Shown here: positions 8,508-16,800 of the stretch, in pieces
How the letters are laid out: every line of letters starts with the position of its first letter
Position numbering within the stretch: position 1 is the first letter of the stretch
Assembly: GCA_023954255.1 (NCBI GenBank)
Contig: JAMLIH010000016.1
Location: 1 to 48,441, forward strand
From: Phyllobacteriaceae bacterium
GTDB lineage: Bacteria; Pseudomonadota; Alphaproteobacteria; Rhizobiales; Rhizobiaceae
Length of the DNA stretch: 48,441 nucleotides
Direction of reading: 5' to 3'
Notes under the pieces: model-generated
The model's input: the letters and a program-made list of their open reading frames with translations, nothing else
Told to the model about the DNA's origin: nothing
The model's database searches: none
Made by a program: the position numbers and the translations under genes

Positions 8508-9614
8508 ATGAGTTCCCGCAAATTGCAGCCGAAACCCGGTGTAATGGATATCGAGATTTACGTTCCCGGCAAATCGTCGGCTCCCGCCGGAGTAAGGCTG
8601 CACAAGCTCTCCTCCAACGAGACGCCGCTCGGCTCAAGCCCGGCGGCACAGGAAGCCATCGCCGCGCTGGCCGGCAAGCTCGAACTCTACCCCGATGGAT
8701 CGGCAGCCGAGCTGAAGCAGGCAATCGCGGAAACCCACGGCCTCAACGCGGAAAACCTCATTTGCGGCAATGGTTCCGACGAACTGCTGTCGCTGATCGG
8801 CAGCGCCTATCTGCAGCCCGGTGACGAGGTTGTCTTCACCGAGCACGGCTTCCTGATGTATCGGATCGTCGCACTGTCGAACAGCGCCGTACCGGTCACG
8901 GTGCACGAAAGCGATGAACGCGCCGATGTCGATGCGATCCTTGCCGCGGTGACCGACAAGACCCGGCTGGTCTTTCTCGCCAACCCCAACAACCCCACCG
9001 GCACCTATCTGCCGATCGACGAGGTGCGCCGGCTCCACGCCGGATTGCCGGCTTCTGCCTTGCTGGTGCTGGATGCAGCCTATGCGGAATATGTCCGCCG
9101 CAACGACTATGAATCGGGAATGGAACTGGCAGCTTCCGCCGATAATGTGATCGTCACCCGCACCTTCTCCAAAATCCATGGTCTTGCAGCGCTGCGGATC
9201 GGCTGGGCCTATGCCTCGCGGGAAATCATCCAGACCCTTGAAAGGGTGCGCGGACCCTTCAACGTCAACGCGCTGGCGATCGCCGCCGGCGCTGCCGCAA
9301 TCCGCGACCGCGCCCATGTTGACCGTTCCATCGCCCACAACGACAAATGGTTGGCATGGCTGACGGCGGAATTTGAAAAACTCGGTCTGCGGGTTACCCC
9401 TTCGGTCGGCAATTTCATTCTCATTCACTTTCCGGACGCCACCGGAAAAAGCGCCAGGGAAGCCGATGCCTTCCTGACCCAGCGGGGACTTATACTGCGC
9501 GCCGTCACAGGCTACGGTTTTCCCAACGCATTGCGCATGTCCATCGGACTTGAAGAATCCAACCGCGCCGTTGTCGACGCGCTGAAAACCTTCCTCGCCG
9601 GAGCGGGAGACTGA
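8508..9614 (+). CDS. hisC: Histidinol-phosphate / aromatic aminotransferase (HisC family)
   Basis: A 368-residue fold-type I PLP enzyme. HisC landmarks are [13 protein letters not shown] near residue 32, [11 protein letters not shown] near 163, and the PLP lysine Lys222 in [17 protein letters not shown]. The C-terminus ends in [17 protein letters not shown], the usual substrate-phosphate arginine region. It overlaps no gene but is only 3 bp from tyrC, so the two are surely cotranscribed. That context suggests it serves phenylalanine/tyrosine transamination as well as, or instead of, histidine synthesis. HisC enzymes in several bacteria are known to do both; which applies here cannot be told from sequence. 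Confidence 0.9.
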   Translation: MSSRKLQPKPGVMDIEIYVPGKSSAPAGVRLHKLSSNETPLGSSPAAQEAIAALAGKLELYPDGSAAELKQAIAETHGLNAENLICGNGSDELLSLIGSAYLQPGDEVVFTEHGFLMYRIVALSNSAVPVTVHESDERADVDAILAAVTDKTRLVFLANPNNPTGTYLPIDEVRRLHAGLPASALLVLDAAYAEYVRRNDYESGMELAASADNVIVTRTFSKIHGLAALRIGWAYASREIIQTLERVRGPFNVNALAIAAGAAAIRDRAHVDRSIAHNDKWLAWLTAEFEKLGLRVTPSVGNFILIHFPDATGKSAREADAFLTQRGLILRAVTGYGFPNALRMSIGLEESNRAVVDALKTFLAGAGD

Positions 9615-9617
9615 TCC

Positions 9618-10571
9618 ATGCGCCCGGTCGTCGGCAAGCTTGCAATCATCGGCCAGGGGCTGATCGGCTCGTCGATCACCCGCGCTGTCTATGAGCGCAA
9701 ACTGGCGCGCGAGACGGTCATCACCGATGCCGACCCCAAGGTTCGCAAACGCCTGCTGGAACTGGGCCTTGGCGAGGCGCGCGTCGTCAAAACCGCGGCC
9801 GAGGCGGCAAGCGGCGCCGACATGGTGATCGGTTGTGTGCCCGTGCGCTCCTATCGCGATGTCGTCGCGGAGATCGCCCCGGTTCTGAAACCCGGCGCCA
9901 TCCTTTCCGATGTCGGCTCGGTAAAACAGGGCATCGTCCTGGAATGCCTGCCGCTTGTCCCCGAAGGCGTTCACTTCGTCCCGGCGCACCCGCTGGCCGG
10001 TACCGAGTTCTCTGGCCCCGATGCCGGACTGCCCCGGCTTTTCGTCAACCGCTGGTGCATCCTGACGCCGCCTGAAGGCGTGGGCGGAGACGCAATCGCA
10101 ACCGCCCGAACCTTCTGGGAAGGGTTGGGATCGAAGGTGGAAGTGATGAGCCCGGCCCGCCACGACACCGCCCTGGCGATCACCAGCCACGTGCCGCATC
10201 TTGCCGCCTTCTCGATTTTTCACACCGCGCTGGCGCAGGAAGAGGAGGACCATTCTCCGGTCATCCAGTTTTCAGCCGGCGCTTTCAAGGACTTCACCCG
10301 CATTGCCTCCTCCAATCCGGTAATGTGGCGTGACATCTTCCTGATGAACCGCGAACCCGTGCTGAAGGCGCTGCGCAATTTCATCACCGACATGGAAGCA
10401 TGCGCCAGGGCAATCGAGGCCGGTGACGGCGATACGCTGGAAAAGCTGTTCTCGGTCAGCCGTTCCACCCGCCGAAAGGTCATCGAAAAGGAACACATCT
10501 CCCAGCAGCCCGACGAATCTGCCGATGCACTGAAGGACACGCTGTTCCGGCCCTATTCCCAGGGTGATTGA
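9618..10571 (+). CDS. tyrC: Prephenate/arogenate (cyclohexadienyl) dehydrogenase
   Basis: A 317-residue NAD(P)-dependent dehydrogenase of the TyrA/TyrC family, making tyrosine or its keto acid from arogenate or prephenate. The N-terminal Rossmann motif reads AIIGQGLIGSSI (residues about 8-19), followed by ILSDVGSVKQGI near 95 and the catalytic-histidine segment VPAHPLAGTEFSGP near 118. No ACT or chorismate mutase domain is fused. It begins 3 bp after hisC and ends 8 bp before a 103-nt intergenic repeat that separates it from the convergent DUF2125 gene. Confidence 0.92.
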   Translation: MRPVVGKLAIIGQGLIGSSITRAVYERKLARETVITDADPKVRKRLLELGLGEARVVKTAAEAASGADMVIGCVPVRSYRDVVAEIAPVLKPGAILSDVGSVKQGIVLECLPLVPEGVHFVPAHPLAGTEFSGPDAGLPRLFVNRWCILTPPEGVGGDAIATARTFWEGLGSKVEVMSPARHDTALAITSHVPHLAAFSIFHTALAQEEEDHSPVIQFSAGAFKDFTRIASSNPVMWRDIFLMNREPVLKALRNFITDMEACARAIEAGDGDTLEKLFSVSRSTRRKVIEKEHISQQPDESADALKDTLFRPYSQGD

Positions 10572-10578
10572 TCCGGTT

Positions 10579-10681
10579 GGAGCAATTCAGGTTTTGACGG
10601 AATCGGAGAAACCTGAATGCATAAACAAAATCAACGGATTAAATCGTTGTCCCGTTTCTTTTGAAACGTGAAGCGATCTAG
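10579..10681 (+). repeat. 103-nt three-stem intergenic element, copy A
   Basis: It starts GGAGCAATTCAGG and ends GCGATCTAG. Three stems are visible: ATTCAGGTTT/AAACCTGAAT (10585-10594 with 10609-10618), CAACG/CGTTG (10632-10636 with 10645-10649) and CGTTTC/GAAACG (10653-10658 with 10663-10668). The same length and fold recur at 38529-38631 with different stem sequences. The terminal CTAG overlaps the stop codon of the DUF2125 gene. Rhizobial genomes are known to carry dispersed intergenic repeats of this general kind. Confidence 0.7.
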
Positions 10682-11739
10682 TAGAACCGCGGCAGTTCGG
10701 CCAGTTCGATGAAGCCCAGCAAAACCTTGTTGTCGCGCAGAGTCAGCTTCAGTCCCCTGACTTGCGTGCGCCCGCCCGTATTGGCGGAAAACGCTTCCAG
10801 ATAGGATGCAACATTGCCAAGCATCTCGCGGGCAGGCGGAAAGACGCTCGCGGCATAGTCGACCAGCTTCTGCGGATCGTCGAGATCGAGCTCCAGTTCG
10901 CCTGAGAGCTTGCCATTGCGGCCGAGCTGCAAGGGCCCGCTTGCCCTGAGCCTGCCGCCATCGCCCGTCGAGAATTCGATACCCGCAAGATCGGCTTCGC
11001 CGCCCTGCGACCGCAGGACCGTCAACGGGTCCTGCCCGCTCACCGCCAGCGCAAGACCGTCGCGAACCGTCACCAGCAGGGAAAAATCCACCGGCTCGAT
11101 CTGGCCCGTGCCACCGTCATCGATCTGCCAGCCGTCGATCGCCGCACTGGCGACAAGGTCTTGCGGCTCTCCATTGCCGTTTTCATCGCCGGCCAGCAAG
11201 TGCATCTGCAATCCGCGCATGGTGCCGAGCAGGTCGACAAGGCCGAGATCGTCAGCGGAAACGCTGATGTTTTCGGCCACCAGCGACGTGCGCCGCAGGC
11301 CCGACATGGAAACGCGGACGCTTGAGCGCAGTTTCTCCCAGTCAAGCAGCAGCGGCACCAGTCCCGGCGCCGATACCTTCAACGGACCGTCGGTTTCGCT
11401 GACCACATGACCGGGGCGGTAAAGCTGGGCCGCGGAACGGATGGCGCTACCCGAGACGGTCACCCCGTTGACCGGATCGGCATAGAAAAACGTGTCGCAG
11501 AAGACGCCGAGCCGAAACGGAAAGCCGCGAATTTCCTGGCCTTCGCAATCGGCGGCAACGCCCTCATCCGTGAGGCGCTGCTTCAGCGAGGCGATTTCCA
11601 GTTCCAGCCGGTTTGCACCGTAATACCAGGCACCGCAAAGGCCGCCAGCCAGAAGCACGATTACCGCGACCAGCAGCCAGAACTTCCTCATCGGGGAACT
11701 TCGCTTGCGCATCTTGGAATCGGCCTTGTTTTCCGTCAT
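10678..11739 (-). CDS. DUF2125 domain-containing membrane-anchored protein
   Basis: A protein of about 353 residues with one N-terminal transmembrane helix (FWLLVAVIVLLAGGLCGAW), preceded by a basic cytoplasmic stretch. The rest should be periplasmic. The segment beginning YGANRLELEIASLKQRL and the phrase CEGQEIRGFPFRLGVFCD match what I know of DUF2125, an alphaproteobacterial family of unknown function that resembles long beta-rich lipid-binding scaffolds. I chose the start MTENKADSKM at 11739. The start at 11796 would add 19 residues, and MRKFW would be shorter. It is divergent from the ChaC-like gene. Confidence 0.8.
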   Translation of the reverse strand: MTENKADSKMRKRSSPMRKFWLLVAVIVLLAGGLCGAWYYGANRLELEIASLKQRLTDEGVAADCEGQEIRGFPFRLGVFCDTFFYADPVNGVTVSGSAIRSAAQLYRPGHVVSETDGPLKVSAPGLVPLLLDWEKLRSSVRVSMSGLRRTSLVAENISVSADDLGLVDLLGTMRGLQMHLLAGDENGNGEPQDLVASAAIDGWQIDDGGTGQIEPVDFSLLVTVRDGLALAVSGQDPLTVLRSQGGEADLAGIEFSTGDGGRLRASGPLQLGRNGKLSGELELDLDDPQKLVDYAASVFPPAREMLGNVASYLEAFSANTGGRTQVRGLKLTLRDNKVLLGFIELAELPRFY

Positions 11740-11845
11740 GGCTTGGCTCATCCGTAGAAAGTTCCGGATTCGGCAGCAAATGGTTGCCTGTGGCAACCAA
11801 ACGATCTGCCGGCATCAGCGATTCGAACTCCCGCGTGGTGTGCTT

Positions 11846-12358
11846 ATGGGTGATTTTTGGGTCTTTGGCTACGGTTCGCTGATCTGGCGTCCGGGCTTCG
11901 AGTTCATCGAGGAGCAGAAGGCGACGCTGCATGGCAAGCACAGGGCGCTGTGCGTGCATTCCTGGGTTCATCGCGGAACCCGCGAGCAGCCGGGGCTCGT
12001 TCTGGGTCTTGATCACGGCGGTTCCTGCCACGGCATTGCAAGGCTCGTCAGCGGCAGCAAACGCGACGTGGTCATCGCCTATCTTCGCGAACGCGAACTG
12101 GTAACCCATGTCTATCTGGAAAAATGGCTGAAAGTCCGGCTGGCAGGCGGCGCGGAAGTGCCTGCCCTTACCTATGTGGTAGACCGAAGCCACGAGCAAT
12201 ATGCCCCGCCGCAGCCCATGGAGGGACTTGCCGCAACCGTGGCGGCCGCAACGGGAAAGTCCGGGGCAAACCGAGACTATGTGCTCAACACCGTCCGCTC
12301 TCTCACCGAACTCGGCATTCGCGACCGGACGCTGGAGAAATTGTGCGGCAGGCTATGA
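11846..12358 (+). CDS. ChaC-like gamma-glutamylcyclotransferase
   Basis: A 170-residue protein of the ChaC/GGCT fold. The family-defining N-terminus is MGDFWVFGYGSLIWRPGFEF, with the dyad-binding loop YGSL. It continues with HRGTREQPGLVLGLDHGGSC and FVVDRSHEQYA-like strands. ChaC enzymes release 5-oxoproline from glutathione. Starting at ATG 11846 places the motif at the very N-terminus, as in the family; earlier in-frame codons would add an implausible arginine-rich leader. It is divergent from DUF2125 and convergent with plsC 22 bp away. Together with ggt near the left end, it is the second glutathione-related enzyme in the window. Confidence 0.88.
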   Translation: MGDFWVFGYGSLIWRPGFEFIEEQKATLHGKHRALCVHSWVHRGTREQPGLVLGLDHGGSCHGIARLVSGSKRDVVIAYLRERELVTHVYLEKWLKVRLAGGAEVPALTYVVDRSHEQYAPPQPMEGLAATVAAATGKSGANRDYVLNTVRSLTELGIRDRTLEKLCGRL

Positions 12359-12380
12359 GCCGAAACCTTCCGGGCGGGTG

Positions 12381-13169
12381 TCAGCCGGTGGCGGACATCC
12401 GGCCTGAACGGACCAGTTCCAGTGCAAGCGGTGGCGGCTCGTCTGAGGCTGCAGCTTCCGCGATCAGGCGGTTCGATGCCCGTTCGATGACTTCTTCGAG
12501 CCTGGCGGCAAACACCTCCTTGTCGAGCCCCGGTTCGATCACCGGCAGGAATTCCATGATGATCGTTCCGGGGCGCACCAGCAGCGAGCGCCTGCCCCAG
12601 TAAAGACCCGAATTGAGCGCCACCGGCTGAACCGGAACCCCGAGATCGCCGTAGAGATGGGTGATACCGTACTTGTAGGCAGGCTCGGCGCCGGGCCGCT
12701 TGCGGGTTCCTTCCGGATAGATGATCACCTGCCGCTCGGTCTCCGCCATGTGGTGGCGCGCATTGGCGGTGATCGACTTCAGCGCCTCCTTGCCGCGGCT
12801 GCGGTCGATCGGCACCACCCTCATCTTCGCCATGTACCAGCCGAATACCGGAATGTAGATCAGCGAGCGCTTGAGAATGTAGCTTGAATCCTTGAAGAAC
12901 AGGATCATCGTGTAGGTTTCCCAGGCCGACTGGTGCTTGGAGGCAACAAGCTGGTTGGCATCCGGCCGGATGTTTTCAAGACCGCGAAAGTCGAAGCGCG
13001 TGCCGCAGATCCGGTTCTGCAGCCACAAGTGGCTGTAGCCCCAGCTTTTGGCGACCTTCCACGAGTCGGACCTCGGCATAATGAAGAAGACCGGCGACCA
13101 GAAGATCATCTGCGCGGCATTGCTGAGATAGAACAGGATGGTGAAAAGCGCAGAACGAAGATGCAGCAC
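12381..13169 (-). CDS. plsC: 1-acyl-sn-glycerol-3-phosphate acyltransferase (PlsC family)
   Basis: A 262-residue membrane acyltransferase that adds the second acyl chain to lysophosphatidic acid. An N-terminal hydrophobic helix spans about residues 10-30. Motif I reads VASKHQSAWETY, with His79 and then Glu84 where the textbook HX4D has aspartate. Motif III is IYPEGTRKRPG near 150, and VPVQPVALNSG follows as motif IV. The HX4E form still offers an acid partner for the histidine, and from memory it occurs in other alphaproteobacterial members. It is transcribed in the same direction as ftsEX, 93 bp downstream of ftsX. Confidence 0.9.
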   Translation of the reverse strand: MLHLRSALFTILFYLSNAAQMIFWSPVFFIMPRSDSWKVAKSWGYSHLWLQNRICGTRFDFRGLENIRPDANQLVASKHQSAWETYTMILFFKDSSYILKRSLIYIPVFGWYMAKMRVVPIDRSRGKEALKSITANARHHMAETERQVIIYPEGTRKRPGAEPAYKYGITHLYGDLGVPVQPVALNSGLYWGRRSLLVRPGTIIMEFLPVIEPGLDKEVFAARLEEVIERASNRLIAEAAASDEPPPLALELVRSGRMSATG

Positions 13170-13262
13170 GGGCCGGCTCCAGTTGGCTATGACCGTGGCC
13201 TACCGTCTTTCATGCGGTTTGAAAAGAGCGCACCCGCCGGCAGACCGGGAACCCGCCCCCGA

Positions 13263-14321
13263 TCAGGGCTTTGCACCATAGGTTTCGAGCTGGGCCACGT
13301 GGCGCATTACCGTGAAGCGGGATGTCAGTCCGGTCAGAACGGCAATGGCGACCGACACCAGAACAATGCCGAGAATGCCCCAGGGGCCGACGGCAAACGT
13401 GCCGAACAATGCGCTGACCTGATCGCCTTGCGGCGTGGCACGGCTCATCGAGGTCCATATGCCCAGCCCCAGAAAGACGAAAATCGCCGCCAGCCCGCCG
13501 CCAAGCGCACCCATCATGCCAAGCCTGAGGAAATGCGTTTCGAATGCCCGCGCGATGAAGGCGCGTTCGGCGCCGACGAAATGCAGCACTTCGACAATCT
13601 CCCGGTTGGCAGCCATCGCACCGCGGGTGGCAAACACCACGGTCAGCACCGTGGCCGTCATCACCAGCAGGAAAATCACGATCCCCGCGGCCACCGTGGT
13701 GCCGGCCATGTTGTTGAGACGATCAACCCAGTTGCGGTGATCGTCGAGCGAGGCGCCGGGGATTTCTGCGGCAAGCCGCTGCCGGATCGTCTCCAGATCC
13801 GGCCGGGAGCCCGGCTCCAGACTGACCGTCATCAGGGTGGGGATGGGCAGTTCCTCGACCTGCAGCCCGGAACCCAGAAACGGTTCGAGCAGTTTCGCCG
13901 TTGCCTCGTCGTTGAGAACGGTCACTTTCGAGATGCCTTCGAAGGACAGCAGCAACTGGCTCGCCTCCTTTATCGAGGCCTCCATGTCGACATTGTCGAA
14001 CGGCCTGATCTGGACAGTCACTTCCTTGGCGATGTCGGTTTGCCAGCCGCGCGCGGTATCGCGAACCAGCATCACCGCTCCCAGCGTCAGGCAGGCGAGA
14101 AACGCCATGATGGCGATGACCGTCAGCAATGCCTGGCCGGCCACCCCTTCGCGCGGCACCAGCGACTTGCCGCTGTAGAGCGAGGGCACCCTGCCGGTCT
14201 TGCGGCCGGCGGGCCCTTGTTCGGCCGGCTTTTGCCCGGCAGAAACCCGTTTGTCACCGCTGCGCGGAGCGGGTTCGCCAGTGCCGTTTTCGGCCGGGGG
14301 AATGTGATGCTGTTCAGTCAT
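13263..14321 (-). CDS. ftsX: Cell division ABC transporter permease FtsX
   Basis: A 352-residue inner-membrane protein with a long proline- and glycine-rich cytoplasmic N-terminus (about 75 residues), then a first transmembrane helix (LLTVIAIMAFLACLTLGAVML). A periplasmic domain follows (KEVTVQIRPFDNVD onwards), then three more helices, including TTVAAGIVIFLLVMTATVLTVVF. This is the four-helix FtsX layout. With FtsE it controls peptidoglycan hydrolases at the septum. Its start overlaps the end of ftsE by 8 bp, so the two are translationally linked. Confidence 0.9.
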   Translation of the reverse strand: MTEQHHIPPAENGTGEPAPRSGDKRVSAGQKPAEQGPAGRKTGRVPSLYSGKSLVPREGVAGQALLTVIAIMAFLACLTLGAVMLVRDTARGWQTDIAKEVTVQIRPFDNVDMEASIKEASQLLLSFEGISKVTVLNDEATAKLLEPFLGSGLQVEELPIPTLMTVSLEPGSRPDLETIRQRLAAEIPGASLDDHRNWVDRLNNMAGTTVAAGIVIFLLVMTATVLTVVFATRGAMAANREIVEVLHFVGAERAFIARAFETHFLRLGMMGALGGGLAAIFVFLGLGIWTSMSRATPQGDQVSALFGTFAVGPWGILGIVLVSVAIAVLTGLTSRFTVMRHVAQLETYGAKP

Positions 14322-14973
14322 AGATGTGCAACCTGCCCTCGGTCAGCACCAGCCGCCGTGCCTCGTACTGGTCCATCAATCCCAGATCGTGGGTCGCGAT
14401 CACCACCGCCGTGCCCGAGCGGTTGAGCTCGATGAAGAGGCGAAGCAGCCGCCGTGCCATCGGCGGGTCCACATTGCCCGTGGGTTCGTCGGCCAGCAGG
14501 ATTTCCGGCTGGTCGATCAACGCCCGGGCAATCGCCGCACGCTGCTTTTCGCCGCCCGACAGGACCGGCGGCAGGACATGCATCCGCTCGCCAAGGCCGA
14601 CCCATTTCAGCAGCTCGGTAACATCGGTTCGGTAATCGCTCTCCTCCTTTCCCCTGACCCGCAGGGGAAGCGCAACATTCTCGTAGGTCGTCAGATGGCT
14701 GAGAAGCCGGAAATCCTGGAACACCACGCCGATCTTCCGGCGCAGTCCCGGCATGGCATTGCGCGGAATGCTGGCCGCCTCGCGGCCGAACAGCCGCACC
14801 ACGCCCCGCGTCGGCTTCAGCGACATCAGCATCAGCCGCAACAGGCTCGTCTTGCCGGCACCGGAAGGTCCGGTGAGAAACTGAAACGAATTGGGATGAA
14901 CATCGAATGTCAGGTCGCTCAGGACCTCGGGGCCCAGCCCGTAACGCAAGCCGACATTCTCGAACTGAATCAC
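14314..14973 (-). CDS. ftsE: Cell division ATP-binding protein FtsE
   Basis: A 219-residue ABC ATPase: Walker A GPSGAGKTSLL, Q-loop VFQDFRLL, signature LSGGEKQR, Walker B EILLADEPT and switch ATHDLGL. I chose the GTG at 14973 (MIQFENVGLRYG) because FtsE proteins begin there and GGAG lies about 9 nt upstream. Longer in-frame starts at 15003 and 15033 would add a basic, non-conserved extension. It forms the energising half of FtsEX. The upstream region carries a CtrA-type box (15058-15073), which suggests cell-cycle control. Confidence 0.93.
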   Translation of the reverse strand: MIQFENVGLRYGLGPEVLSDLTFDVHPNSFQFLTGPSGAGKTSLLRLMLMSLKPTRGVVRLFGREAASIPRNAMPGLRRKIGVVFQDFRLLSHLTTYENVALPLRVRGKEESDYRTDVTELLKWVGLGERMHVLPPVLSGGEKQRAAIARALIDQPEILLADEPTGNVDPPMARRLLRLFIELNRSGTAVVIATHDLGLMDQYEARRLVLTEGRLHIYD

Positions 14974-15048
14974 CTTGCCGCTCCATTCGCGTTTTCGCGC
15001 CATTCCGGGCCGAGCATCGCTGTGGACGCCCATTTAGGCGTTTTTGCG

Positions 15049-15073
15049 TTAATCATGGTTAACAATACGTTAA
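15049..15073 (-). promoter_or_regulatory. CtrA-type binding box upstream of ftsEX
   Basis: On the minus strand, 15073 to 15058 reads TTAACGTATTGTTAAC, an exact match to the alphaproteobacterial CtrA consensus TTAA-N7-TTAAC. A third TTAA at 15049-15052 is spaced 6 nt further. The box lies about 85 bp upstream of the chosen ftsE start and also within the shared region of the divergent gene at 15150. CtrA control of division genes is known in alphaproteobacteria; binding here is inferred. Confidence 0.65.
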
Positions 15074-15149
15074 GGATTGGGCGATACTCAGATGCCGACA
15101 ATTTTGCGTTGCCGCACTGATTCGCAGCCGTCCATGTGGAGGACAGCCG

Positions 15150-15869
15150 GTGCGGAAATATCGAAGTGTGAAGCAGGCGATGAAAAGGCACAGTCGAGAT
15201 ATCAGGACCATCGATCATGAACCGCTTTCGACGGGTTCGGCCTCACCGGCCGGGCGCAGTCTTGCAACCCTGGACGATGCCGTTTCCTCCGCAAACAGCC
15301 GTACCCGGCCGGGCTTCTCCGGCCGCATGCGCCTGCCAAGCGCTGTTACCGGCGATTTTTTTGCCACCCGGCCCTCCGATACGCCGATGATGACAAGGGA
15401 TCTCAGCACCTCCGTGCCGCTGACGCGCACCATCGCCACCGTCGTGTCGGTTTTCACCCTCGCAGTGACAATTCCCACCGGCTTCATTGCCATGACGGAA
15501 AGCATCGAGCAGGCGGCAATCGACCCGATAACGACGGCATCGATAGGCGCATCCGCCGGCTCGGACGAGCTGGCGGTTTCCGATGTCTCCATGACGCGCA
15601 TCATGAAGTCGGGCTCGACCGTGGTCACCGTGTTCGGCGAGATACGCAACACCGCCAAAACGAGCCAGACGCCAGGCGACGTGGTCATCCAGTTGCAGGA
15701 TGAAAGCGGCCGCGTCGTCCAAAGCTGGCAGCATCGCACCGGCGCAAGCAGCATCAAGCCGGAAGGCAAGCTGCGCTTTGTCACCTCATCGATCGACGTT
15801 TCCGGCCGCGCCCGGGCAGTCATCGCATTCGCCAGGCCGCTTCCCCGGCCATCTTCAGCCTCCCGTTGA
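15150..15869 (+). CDS. Single-pass membrane protein with DUF3426/FxLYD-like C-terminus
   Basis: A 239-residue protein starting at a GTG with an ideal Shine-Dalgarno GGAGG (15138-15142, spacing 7). The first 90 residues are basic and rich in Ser, Arg and Pro. One transmembrane helix spans about 92-114 (ATVVSVFTLAVTIPTGFIA). The periplasmic part resembles a DUF3426/FxLYD beta domain: TRIMKSGSTVVTVFGEIRNT, then VVIQLQDESGRVVQSW. From memory, relatives at this locus begin with a cysteine-rich MJ0042-type zinc ribbon. None is present here, so the name is by fold only. It is followed 9 bp later by hpt and is likely in one operon with it. Confidence 0.7.
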   Translation: MRKYRSVKQAMKRHSRDIRTIDHEPLSTGSASPAGRSLATLDDAVSSANSRTRPGFSGRMRLPSAVTGDFFATRPSDTPMMTRDLSTSVPLTRTIATVVSVFTLAVTIPTGFIAMTESIEQAAIDPITTASIGASAGSDELAVSDVSMTRIMKSGSTVVTVFGEIRNTAKTSQTPGDVVIQLQDESGRVVQSWQHRTGASSIKPEGKLRFVTSSIDVSGRARAVIAFARPLPRPSSASR

Positions 15870-15878
15870 GAGAACGCA

Positions 15879-16421
15879 ATGCCCATAGTCCGTGACAAGA
15901 AAATCGAGGTTCTCTTCAGTGCCGAGGACATCGCCCGGCGAATCACCGAAATTGCCGAGGAAGTGGCCCTGAGCGAACTGAAGAACATTCTGGTGGTCTC
16001 GATCCTGAAAGGTTCCTTCGTCTTTGCTGCCGACCTCATTCGCGCCTTCCATCGCGCGGGCATGGCGCCCGAGGTGGAATTCATCTCGGTCTCAAGCTAC
16101 GGCGCCGGAACACAGGCGGGCGAGTTGAGGCTTCTCAGAGATGTCGAATCGGATGTGGCGGGCCGCGACATCATTCTGATCGACGACATCCTCGAATCGG
16201 GAAACACGTTGAAATTCACCCGCGATCTTATGCTGTCGCGCGGCGCCAATCGCGTTGCCATCATTGCCCTGCTGGACAAGTCCATGCGGCGCAAGACGAA
16301 TATTGAAGCCGATTTCGTGGGTTTCGAATGTCCCGACAAGTTTGTTGTCGGATACGGCATGGATGTGGGGCACGCCTTCAGGGAGCTACCCTTTGTCGGC
16401 GTTGTAACGGGAGATGCTTAA
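15879..16421 (+). CDS. hpt: Hypoxanthine phosphoribosyltransferase
   Basis: A 180-residue type I phosphoribosyltransferase for purine salvage (hypoxanthine/guanine to IMP/GMP with PRPP). The PPi-binding loop is VVSILKGSFVFAADL. The PRPP-binding signature is IILIDDILESGNTL near residue 104, and the base-recognition segment is DFVGFECPDKFVVGYGMD. Length is usual. The stop codon TAA (16419-16421) is followed immediately by the GTG of the response-regulator gene, indicating tight co-expression. Confidence 0.95.
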   Translation: MPIVRDKKIEVLFSAEDIARRITEIAEEVALSELKNILVVSILKGSFVFAADLIRAFHRAGMAPEVEFISVSSYGAGTQAGELRLLRDVESDVAGRDIILIDDILESGNTLKFTRDLMLSRGANRVAIIALLDKSMRRKTNIEADFVGFECPDKFVVGYGMDVGHAFRELPFVGVVTGDA

Positions 16422-16787
16422 GTGGCGAAAATACTGCTGGTAGAAGACGATGATTCGGTGCGGGAGTTCGTTGCCCGGGCGCTCGAATCCGATCGTCACG
16501 GTGTGGTCAAGGCGGAGAACGGCGAGGAAGGTCTGGAGCTGTTCATCGCCAGCGAGACCGGTTTCGACCTTGTCCTGACCGACATCCAGATGCCGCTGAT
16601 GGACGGCATCGAAATGAGTCATTCGATCGCCAGGGCGCAGTCAGGCCAGAAAATCCTCATGATGACCGGCTATGCCAATCAGCGCGAGCGCGCCGAGAAC
16701 CTTTCGAACGTCATCATCGACGTTGTTCAAAAACCCTTCACCCTGCCGGAAATCCGCAAGCGGGTGAGTGAGGCGCTGGCCGCCTGA
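16422..16787 (+). CDS. cpdR: Single-domain response regulator, CpdR-like
   Basis: A 121-residue receiver domain with no output domain. The acidic pocket is Glu8-Asp9-Asp10, the phosphorylation site is Asp54 (LVLTDIQMP), and the conserved lysine is Lys104 (VVQKPF). It begins MAKILLVEDD, as CpdR proteins do. CpdR delivers substrates to the ClpXP protease during the alphaproteobacterial cell cycle. Assignment to CpdR rather than another stand-alone receiver rests on length, sequence style and the hpt neighbourhood. Start is GTG, directly abutting hpt. Confidence 0.75.
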   Translation: MAKILLVEDDDSVREFVARALESDRHGVVKAENGEEGLELFIASETGFDLVLTDIQMPLMDGIEMSHSIARAQSGQKILMMTGYANQRERAENLSNVIIDVVQKPFTLPEIRKRVSEALAA

Positions 16788-16800
16788 ACACTTCCCGCTT

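Noticed and set aside
8634-10253. A 539-residue minus-strand frame opposite hisC and tyrC
   Set aside because: It spans two well-supported genes and their junction, and shows no protein family.
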